DNA of 64,000 nt from Lentisphaerota bacterium (GTDB lineage: Bacteria; Verrucomicrobiota; Lentisphaeria; Oligosphaerales; JABHEG01). The notes under the pieces were generated by a model. The model did not search any database. It saw nothing but the letters and a program-made list of their open reading frames with translations, and had not been told where the DNA came from. Positions 27,386 through 34,062 of this stretch are shown here, piece after piece. Position numbers and translations under genes: made by a program. Location of the stretch: NCBI GenBank assembly GCA_018676675.1, contig JABHEG010000374.1, positions 1 to 64,000 on the forward strand. Direction: 5' to 3'. Positions within the stretch are counted from its first letter, which is position 1, and each line of letters starts with the position of its first letter.

Positions 27386-28126
27386 ATGGATCTCGAAAAC
27401 AAAACAGCGATCGTCACGGGAATGGCCACGGGCATCGGCAAGGGCATCGCCCTCCGACTTGCCGCTGACGGGGCTGCTGTAGCGGGACTCGACATTCAGA
27501 TCGAGAAGGCACAACAGACGGCGTCCGAGATCGTGACGGCGGGTGGGCAGGCCGTCGCGCTCAAAGCCGATGTGACCGACTACGCAGCGGTCAAGGCTGC
27601 CACCGACGCTGTCGTCAAGCAGTTCGGGCACGTGGACATTCTGGTCAACAACGCCGGGGCCTACCCCCAAACGGAGTTCAAGGACCTGGAGCCAGAAGCC
27701 TGGAAGTGGATCCTCGATCTCAATATCAACGGGACGTTCAACTGCACCCATGCCGTCATCAACCACATGGTCGAGCGAACGTACGGCAGGATCATCAACA
27801 TTGCATCGATCGCTGCCGAAGTCGGGATCAGACGCATGGCCACCTACAGTGCGTCCAAGGGTGCCATCGTCTCGTTCACAAAGGCGCTGGCCATGGAAGT
27901 GGGGCCGCACAACATCACCGTGAACAGCGTATCTCCCGGCGCGATCCTCGTGAACAACGCACAGTCGAACTACGAGAACAAGGGGATCTATCTGCCGCGA
28001 CCGGGAGGGTATCCCGCTGACGTCGCAGCCGCGGTCTCGTATCTCGTTTCGGAAGATGCGGCATACGTGACGGGGGCGGACCTCTTGGTTGACGGCGGCC
28101 GCATTCTAGGTCCAAGGGGATCTTGA
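27386..28126 (+). CDS. SDR-family NAD(P)-dependent oxidoreductase
   Basis: 246 residues; AAGGAG lies about eleven bases before the ATG. Cofactor loop TGMATGIG (11-18), Asp36 in VAGLDI suggesting NAD preference, NNAG (88-91), catalytic Ser141, Tyr154 and Lys158 (YSASKG), and C-terminal TGADLLVDGG. It is clearly a different paralog from the SDRs at 12884 and 26399, not a recent duplicate: the loops and the sequence around the active site differ throughout. Likely a sugar or sugar-acid dehydrogenase, for example of L-rhamnose, L-fucose or a ketouronate, but the substrate is open. The LVIVD-repeat gene starts 36 bp downstream. Confidence 0.88.
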   Translation: MDLENKTAIVTGMATGIGKGIALRLAADGAAVAGLDIQIEKAQQTASEIVTAGGQAVALKADVTDYAAVKAATDAVVKQFGHVDILVNNAGAYPQTEFKDLEPEAWKWILDLNINGTFNCTHAVINHMVERTYGRIINIASIAAEVGIRRMATYSASKGAIVSFTKALAMEVGPHNITVNSVSPGAILVNNAQSNYENKGIYLPRPGGYPADVAAAVSYLVSEDAAYVTGADLLVDGGRILGPRGS

Positions 28127-28162
28127 GAGCATGGTGTCATACTGAAAGACGAAGGCCGCACG

Positions 28163-30229
28163 ATGCCTCACAGCCCCGGCTGGAATACAGCTATCTCTAC
28201 GTTCATCCTGTCACTCAGTGTTCTCAGAGGAGCCCCGATGGAAGCGACCGACTACGGCCAGGAACTGACCTGCCTCACCGTGATCAAGAAGCCGTCCATC
28301 ATGGACACCGTCGTCTCCGGAAATCACCTCTTCTTCATCGGCCGGGGGCGGCTCTGGGTCGCTGACATCAGTGAGCCCGAGGCGCCCCGAATCGTCGGCG
28401 AATGCCGCTTCCGGGGAACGGGCCGGCAAATCACCGTCCGCGACGGCATCGCCTACATCACCACCCGGGCTGATGGCGTGTACATCATTGATGTCCATGA
28501 TCCGGCCAAGCCGGAGATGCTCTGTCACTACGATTGCATCGAGCTGGCCACCGGCGTCGAGGTCCAAGGCGACCTGCTGTTCGTTGCTCAGCGCCAGTAC
28601 GGCGTCGAGATCGTCAACGTTTCCGATCCGCGGAATCCGGTCTATGTCAGCAAGATCAAGACCGGCGAAGCCCAATCCGTGGATGCTCGCGGCGACACGA
28701 TCTACGTCGGTGACTGGGGGAGGCGCCAGCTGACCACTATCGACATCAGTGATCCCTACCATCCACAGATCGTGAATCAGTACGACCTGGACGGCTATGG
28801 CGACGGGGTCTGTGTGGCCGGTGAGTACCTTTACGCATCGACCGGCCACCATTCCAGAGAGCGTGGATCACGCAAACGCTATCCCTACATCGTGGAAGGA
28901 GACGCCGGCTACGGTGCCGGCCACGGCCTCGAGGTCTTCTCCCTCAAAGACCCCCGCAAACCCGAATTTCTGGGTCGCACCAAGTTCCCGAAGTACTACT
29001 CCCGGGATGGCTATGACATGTGGACTCCGGTGGCAGCCGGAGGCTCGATGGTATGCTGTGCGGACACGTTCAACGGCGTGTTCCTGGTCGATGTCAGCAA
29101 CCCGCGTGAACCTCGCACGGTGGCCCGTCACCACGACCTCGTGAGCGGTGTTGCTGTGGTCGATGACGTCATCTACGCCGCGTGCCCCAAAGCAGGTCTG
29201 AAAGTGTTGTCCGCACCGTCATTGGTGCGGCACTGTACGCCTGATCGCGGGACGCCGACTGTGCTTCCTCCCGCCCCCACACCCGTCTCGGACAAGAGCA
29301 GAATCTACCATCCGGGCGGACAGGTCTGGTCGGTTGACTTCTGCCGGGACCACGCCGTGATCGCAGCCGGATCTGCGGGCGTACGCGTCCTGGAGCTCTG
29401 GCCTCAAGTGCGCGAAATCGCGAAGCTTGAGACAACGGGCTTTGCAGTTCACGCCAGCATAGCTGGTGACCGCGTCTACGTCAGCGAAAACACGGCTGGG
29501 CTGTCCATTTGGCAGCACGCCGGCGACGGGGAACTGCAACCGCTGGGACGATTCCAGGCCCCCAGGAATGCGTCGGTCAGGCAAACAATGGTCTACGCCA
29601 ACGGCACGCGAGCCGTAATCCAGACTGGCAATACGTTCCGCGTTCTTGATGTGACCGATCCGGCAAACATCAAACAGATTGCCTCCCACAAAGTCAAGAT
29701 CATCTATGGAGACCAGATGTCCCACTGGGATCTTGGCAACCGTTATGCGGCCGTCTGGGGCCATGTCGTCGGGGTCCGCTGGCTGGATTTTGAGGCATCG
29801 GGAAAGGCCATCAACACCGGCGTCAATCTGACCGACCGCTACAGCTTCTTCGCCGGCATCGCCGCCGTGGGAGACCAGTTTCTGTGCACAAGCCACGGCG
29901 CCTACCGGCTCGTAAACCCAATGGAAACCGACTTGGATGCCAAACCCGCTTACCGGTTCGGCGGACGGTTCCTCGGCAAACCAACCGTCTTCGGGAACGC
30001 TCTCATCCTGACGTCGCGCGTGGAGTCGGCCCTGGCTATCGTTGACATCACGGATCTCCAGCACCCACGCTTGCTCCGCGAGATGCCCACCGCCGGCAAC
30101 CCGAGCACGGTAAGCGTCCGCAACGGTGCTCTGATCATCCCGGACGGCAACAACGGCTTGGTCATCTACGACGATTTCGTCAGCGCGTTGGAGCTTGATG
30201 TCGACCAGAACACATTCCTGGGCAACTGA
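28163..30229 (+). CDS. Exported LVIVD-repeat beta-propeller protein
   Basis: 688 residues; GAAGG lies seven bases before the ATG. A short hydrophobic N-terminus (ISTFILSLSVLRGAPM) is a probable signal. The body is a series of LVIVD-type repeats of about 40 residues, each with a 'V.D.I...P..P..V' core: LWVADISEPEAPRIVGEC, VYIIDVHDPAKPEMLCHY, VEIVNVSDPRNPVYVSKI, LTTIDISDPYHPQIVNQY, VFLVDVSNPREPRTV, FRVLDVTDPANIKQIASH and LAIVDITDLQHPRLLREM. The repeats fold as beta-propeller blades. The family has no known catalysis and probably binds or scaffolds at the cell surface. It ends the 19906-30229 plus-strand run and is followed by the 108-bp repeat array. Confidence 0.85.
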   Translation: MPHSPGWNTAISTFILSLSVLRGAPMEATDYGQELTCLTVIKKPSIMDTVVSGNHLFFIGRGRLWVADISEPEAPRIVGECRFRGTGRQITVRDGIAYITTRADGVYIIDVHDPAKPEMLCHYDCIELATGVEVQGDLLFVAQRQYGVEIVNVSDPRNPVYVSKIKTGEAQSVDARGDTIYVGDWGRRQLTTIDISDPYHPQIVNQYDLDGYGDGVCVAGEYLYASTGHHSRERGSRKRYPYIVEGDAGYGAGHGLEVFSLKDPRKPEFLGRTKFPKYYSRDGYDMWTPVAAGGSMVCCADTFNGVFLVDVSNPREPRTVARHHDLVSGVAVVDDVIYAACPKAGLKVLSAPSLVRHCTPDRGTPTVLPPAPTPVSDKSRIYHPGGQVWSVDFCRDHAVIAAGSAGVRVLELWPQVREIAKLETTGFAVHASIAGDRVYVSENTAGLSIWQHAGDGELQPLGRFQAPRNASVRQTMVYANGTRAVIQTGNTFRVLDVTDPANIKQIASHKVKIIYGDQMSHWDLGNRYAAVWGHVVGVRWLDFEASGKAINTGVNLTDRYSFFAGIAAVGDQFLCTSHGAYRLVNPMETDLDAKPAYRFGGRFLGKPTVFGNALILTSRVESALAIVDITDLQHPRLLREMPTAGNPSTVSVRNGALIIPDGNNGLVIYDDFVSALELDVDQNTFLGN

Positions 30230-30264
30230 CCGGTAGCCGCCCCTTGGGCGTTGTTTCTGCCTTC

Positions 30265-30908
30265 CTGGAGGCCGGTTCTCTGAACCGGGAAGAGCCGGTC
30301 GGGACGACCGGAGCTCCAGAGTTCCCCCCCTGGAAACGCCGAGCTCCAGCTCAGCACTGTCTGCTGCCTTACTGGAGGCCGGTTCTCTGAACCGGGAAGA
30401 GCCGGTCGAGACGACCGGAGCTCCAGATTCCTCGCCCCTGGAAACGCCGAGCTCCAGCTCAGCACGGTCTGCTGCCTTACTGGAGGCCGGTTCTTTGAAC
30501 TGAACCGGGAAGAGCCGGTCGAGACGACCGGAGCTCCAGATTCCTCGCCCCTGGAAACGCCGAGCTCCAGCTCGGCACTGTCTGCTGCCTTCCTGGAGGC
30601 CGGTTCTCTAAACCGGGAAGAGCCGGTCGAGACGACCGGAGCTCCAGATTCCTCGCCCCCGGAAACGCCGAGCTCCAGCTCAGCACTGTCTGCTGCCTTC
30701 CTGGAGGCCGGTTCTTTGAACCGGGAAGAGCCGGTCGAAACGACCGGAGCTCCAGATTCCTCGCCCCTGGAAACGCCGAGCTCCAGCTCGGCACTGTCTG
30801 CTGCCTTCCTGGAGGCCGGTTCTCTGAACCGGGAAGAGCCGGTCGAGACGACCGGAGCTCCAGATTCCTCCCCCCTGGAAACACCGAGCTCCAGCTCAGC
30901 ACTGTCTT
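30265..30908. repeat. Array of six ~108-bp units, each with a two-hairpin cruciform core
   Basis: Unit cores begin with CTGGAG at 30265, 30372, 30480, 30593, 30701 and 30809. Spacing is 107, 108, 113, 108 and 108 bp; the 113-bp unit has a five-base duplication in hairpin 1. Each core has CTGGAG, a hairpin GCCGGTTC/GAACCGG, a hairpin CCGGTC/GACCGG, then CTCCAG pairing with the start. The rest of the unit (TCCTCGCCCC, ACGCCGAGCTCCAGCTC, TGTCTGCTGCC) is also conserved. Because 108 is a multiple of three, a 266-codon minus-strand frame survives through it; its product is a pure translation of the repeat and is not a gene. Confidence 0.92.
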
Positions 30909-31016
30909 CCGCCGGAAATGCCAACCAAAAACCACTCCCAAACCCACTGGGCATTTCCCAGTCCACCCCTATGTTGTGCGCGATTCCGGAACGCCCCCTG
31001 ACAGCGGAGTTGAATC

Positions 31017-32630
31017 ATGACCGTCGTTGAGATGCGCGAACTACGCCAGGAGCTTTTGGCAAAGCAACGCCGGATCATCTTCAACAACGATGGCTGCGAC
31101 GTGCTGTACGAGATGCCTACGGCTTCGAAGGAGACCTTCCTCGCCGCTCGGTCCACCGCTCTCCCCGACACCCAGGTTGACACCGTCTTCTACACGCCCA
31201 CCTGCAGCGGTTTCGGCCAATTCACCTACGCCACAGACATCGGCGACCGCCTCACCTGTACTGAGAAACCCGAGGAAGAAGGGCTCATCGGCGATTTCTC
31301 CAAGAACCGCCTGGGAGCGCTACTCGAACAAGGGCTCGACCCGGTAGCAATGGAAACGGAGTTCTGCCATGAGCACGGCATCGAGTGCTTCTGCTCATTC
31401 CGGATGAACGACATCCACGACGGCTGGGCCGCCTGGTACTCCCATCACCTCTTCAATCCCCTCAAGCGCAAGCACCGCAACTGGCTCGTGGGCGATGGCA
31501 TCGCGGGCGTACCGGGAAACAGCAACCCGCACGGGTCGTGGACGGCGATGGACTTCAATCACCCTGAGGTCCGCGATCTGGCGGTCGCGTTCGTGGACGA
31601 AGTCTGCACCAAGTTCGACCTCGACGGCGTGGAACTCGACTTCTGCCGTCACTATGTCTACTTCAAGTCCCAGGCATGGGGCGAAGATGCCTCCCCGGAA
31701 GAGACAGCCATGATGACCGACATGCTGCGAAAAATACGCAGCGTGGTCGAAGAACACAGTGTCCGCCGCGGACGCCCAATCCTCCTCGCGGTACGAGTCG
31801 CCGACACCGACGGGTACCGCCGAGCCATGGGACTGGACCTCGAGAGTTGGCTGCAGAACGACTACGTGGACATAGTCGCGGTCAGCGACTATTGGCGACT
31901 CTCGCCCTGGCAGACAAACGTCGACCTCGTCCATCGCTACGGCAAGAAGGTGTTCGCCTGTCTCAGCGAATCCCGCGAGCGCGACAAGGATGCGTGCAGC
32001 CTGCGTAACTCAATCGAGAGCTACCGGGCCCGAGTCATGCAGGCTCTCCAGGCCGGGGTAGACGGCATCTACCTGTTCAACGCTCAGGATGTGAGTAACG
32101 AGACACTCTACAACGAGCTCGGCGACCCGGACGTGCTGCGAGCCTTGCCCAAAGTCTACGTATCCACCGCACGCGGCGTTGGCAATGCAGATTTCTGGAT
32201 GCGCGATGGCGTCAAACGTTTCCTCGAGCGCGAATTCGTCTGCCCCTCACGGCCACGGTCACTTCCTCCTGGTGAGCCCGTGGAGCTCCCTCTACTGATA
32301 GGCGACGAAGCAGTGGGCGATGACGCCCCGTCGTTTGTGCTGGAACTGGCACTCAGCGAGGAGACAGACACGACCTTGAGCGTCTGCTGCAATGGCCGAA
32401 GCCTGGCCCTGCGTCCCGGAGATGCCGCGGGGAAGTGGCTCGCCGACATCGACCGCAACACGATCCTGAACGGCGCAAACACCTTCAACATCACGTCGCA
32501 AGCAGACGCGGTGCTCCTGGACCTGACGCTCTGGGTCTTCCCGCCGGGAGCCGAACGGTGCCTCGAAGCCGACGCCTCCCTGCAAGGCACAATCAAACAA
32601 CGTAACGAACGCGCATCGGGTAAGAGGTAA
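31017..32630 (+). CDS. Family-10-like glycosidase barrel protein, apparently cytoplasmic
   Basis: 537 residues; GGAG is seven bases before the ATG. No signal peptide, unlike most neighbours. An N-terminal (beta/alpha)8-type barrel (about 15-400) reads like PVC 'glycosyl hydrolase-like 10' proteins: RRIIFNNDGCDVLY, HGIECFCSFRMNDIHDG, MDFNHPEVRDLAVAFVDEV, and FDLDGVELDFCRHYVYF, where Glu206 and Asp208 are candidate catalytic residues. Later strands include YVDIVAVSDYWRLSPW and GVDGIYLFNAQD. Residues about 420-530 form a beta-sandwich. The substrate is unknown. The stop is 2 bp from the next start, so the gene is translationally coupled to the radical SAM gene, an odd pairing. Confidence 0.75.
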   Translation: MTVVEMRELRQELLAKQRRIIFNNDGCDVLYEMPTASKETFLAARSTALPDTQVDTVFYTPTCSGFGQFTYATDIGDRLTCTEKPEEEGLIGDFSKNRLGALLEQGLDPVAMETEFCHEHGIECFCSFRMNDIHDGWAAWYSHHLFNPLKRKHRNWLVGDGIAGVPGNSNPHGSWTAMDFNHPEVRDLAVAFVDEVCTKFDLDGVELDFCRHYVYFKSQAWGEDASPEETAMMTDMLRKIRSVVEEHSVRRGRPILLAVRVADTDGYRRAMGLDLESWLQNDYVDIVAVSDYWRLSPWQTNVDLVHRYGKKVFACLSESRERDKDACSLRNSIESYRARVMQALQAGVDGIYLFNAQDVSNETLYNELGDPDVLRALPKVYVSTARGVGNADFWMRDGVKRFLEREFVCPSRPRSLPPGEPVELPLLIGDEAVGDDAPSFVLELALSEETDTTLSVCCNGRSLALRPGDAAGKWLADIDRNTILNGANTFNITSQADAVLLDLTLWVFPPGAERCLEADASLQGTIKQRNERASGKR

Positions 32631-32632
32631 CC

Positions 32633-33940
32633 ATGTTCCGTCCGCTGAACCCTGACAAGGTCTACGTGACCGAAGATGTCTTTGACGACGCCCGCGCCGC
32701 TGCCCGTGTGGAGCGAATGGTCTCGGCCATGGCCGAGGTCGTGCCCGAACGCATCTCCTACGCCGAGCTGAGCGAGATCGCCCCGGCTCGCTGGGGGACC
32801 GTCCCAAAATGGGGAGCCAACCCCAATCCCAGAGACCCCGATCTCGTGCTGACAATGGGCAAGTTCTGGGATGAGAAGCGCAAGGCGGACTTCAGGAAGC
32901 AGTACCCCGGTCTGCGAGTCCGTGATCTGTACGGCTTCATGACGACCACCTGGCGACGTGACGGCGAAGTCGACTGGCGGGAGGCACGGCGCGGGTGCGT
33001 CTGTCAATCAGCCCGACAACTGCACACCATCAACGGCTGTCCCTTCCGCTGCGCCTATTGTTGGTTCGGTGGCGTCAACCGCATCATGGTCAACATCGAG
33101 GAATATGTCGAACACCTGGACGACATCTGCGCGCTGGATCCGGCCCAACGGCTCTACAAATGGGACAACCAGACTGACATCACCGCTTTCGAACCCGAAT
33201 ACGATGCATCGCGGCCCTTCATCGAGTTCTTCGCCGACAAGCCCGGCAAGTACCTCGAGATCTACGTCGGCAAGAGCAGCAACACGGCCAACCTTCTGGA
33301 TCTGGACCACAAGGGCAAGACCATTCTGCAATGGAGTGTCGGCGCACGCACGCAAAGCGAGGCATTTGAGCCGGAAACAGCCGCCTGGGACGAGCGCATC
33401 GAGGCCGCCCATGCCTGTCAGGAAGCAGGGTACACGGTCCGCTACCGTTTCTCACCCATCATTCCGGTGAAAAGATGGAAAGAAGAGAACGCCGAACTGA
33501 TCGCGCGCATCTTCGAGCGCACAACCCCGGATGTGATCTCGCTCTGCCCATTGGGCTGGATGGATGTCAACGAAGCCCGGAGGGTGTTGGACTTCGATCG
33601 TCTCGACCCGGACTTCGTCGCCGCAATGGAGGGAGCAGCGCCCTTCCTGGCTGCCCGGGGGTTCACCGGAGGAGGTGGACGCCCCATCCCCCATGATGCG
33701 CGCGCCTATATGCTGAAAACATTGATCGACCAGATCCGCGGACACAGCACGACCATCCCGATTGCTTTGTGCCTGGAGACGATCGAGATGTGGGCCCTGT
33801 TCCAGCGAGAGCTCGGCATGCCTATGGACCCGGAAAAGCCCAGCGACTACTTCTGCAACTGCGGCTCAATGTGCACCCCGGAACACCCTCTACAGAGCGG
33901 CGTCACCCCGGGGAAGTCCTGGTTCGCGCCCCAGGAGTGA
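32633..33940 (+). CDS. SPL-family radical SAM protein (spore photoproduct lyase-like)
   Basis: 435 residues. The radical SAM cluster motif is GCPFRCAYC, with Cys136, Cys140 and Cys143 (C-x3-C-x2-C). The sequence downstream follows spore photoproduct lyase-like proteins: VNIEEYVEHLDDI, WDNQTDITAFEPEYD, LLDLDHKGKTILQWSVGARTQ in pieces, and AAHACQEAGYTVRYRFSPIIP. There are further cysteines at 122 and 124 (GCVCQS) and a C-terminal YFCNCGSMCTPEHP that might bind a second cluster. Bacteria of this kind are not known to sporulate, so repair of spore photoproduct is not assumed. It starts 2 bp after the preceding glycosidase-like gene. It is not of the PFL-activase type, so it is unlikely to activate the glycyl radical enzyme. 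Confidence 0.82.
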   Translation: MFRPLNPDKVYVTEDVFDDARAAARVERMVSAMAEVVPERISYAELSEIAPARWGTVPKWGANPNPRDPDLVLTMGKFWDEKRKADFRKQYPGLRVRDLYGFMTTTWRRDGEVDWREARRGCVCQSARQLHTINGCPFRCAYCWFGGVNRIMVNIEEYVEHLDDICALDPAQRLYKWDNQTDITAFEPEYDASRPFIEFFADKPGKYLEIYVGKSSNTANLLDLDHKGKTILQWSVGARTQSEAFEPETAAWDERIEAAHACQEAGYTVRYRFSPIIPVKRWKEENAELIARIFERTTPDVISLCPLGWMDVNEARRVLDFDRLDPDFVAAMEGAAPFLAARGFTGGGGRPIPHDARAYMLKTLIDQIRGHSTTIPIALCLETIEMWALFQRELGMPMDPEKPSDYFCNCGSMCTPEHPLQSGVTPGKSWFAPQE

Positions 33941-33954
33941 GACCACCGCCCCAC

Positions 33955-34009
33955 CTGGAGCTCCGGCCGTCCTGGGCGAAGACACCGGTTAGGGATAACC
34001 GGCCTCCAG
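33955..34009. repeat. Single two-hairpin cruciform element
   Basis: 55 bp between convergent genes ending at 33940 and 34063. Read on the minus strand it has CTGGAG, a hairpin with stem CCGGTTA/TAACCGG, a degenerate second hairpin, then CTCCAG. The stem pair next to the loop is A-T here, but C-G in the array at 30265 and T-A at 45332, a compensatory change. It may also serve as a bidirectional terminator. Confidence 0.8.
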
Positions 34010-34062
34010 AAACATCCATGTCACGAGCAGACATGGGTCGGCCTCTTCGGACGCGGAATGCC

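Noticed and set aside
30265-30908. Possible CRISPR array
   Set aside because: Units are 107-113 bp with no unique spacers, and the variable part is inside hairpins. There is no cas gene in the window.
30166-30966. 266-codon minus-strand open frame in the repeat array
   Set aside because: The product repeats one 36-residue unit because 108 bp is a multiple of three. It has no ribosome site, and the DNA is a structured intergenic repeat.
32633-33940. Activating enzyme for the glycyl radical enzyme
   Set aside because: The surrounding sequence follows the SPL family, not the PFL-activase family, and the gene is 17 kb away in another unit.
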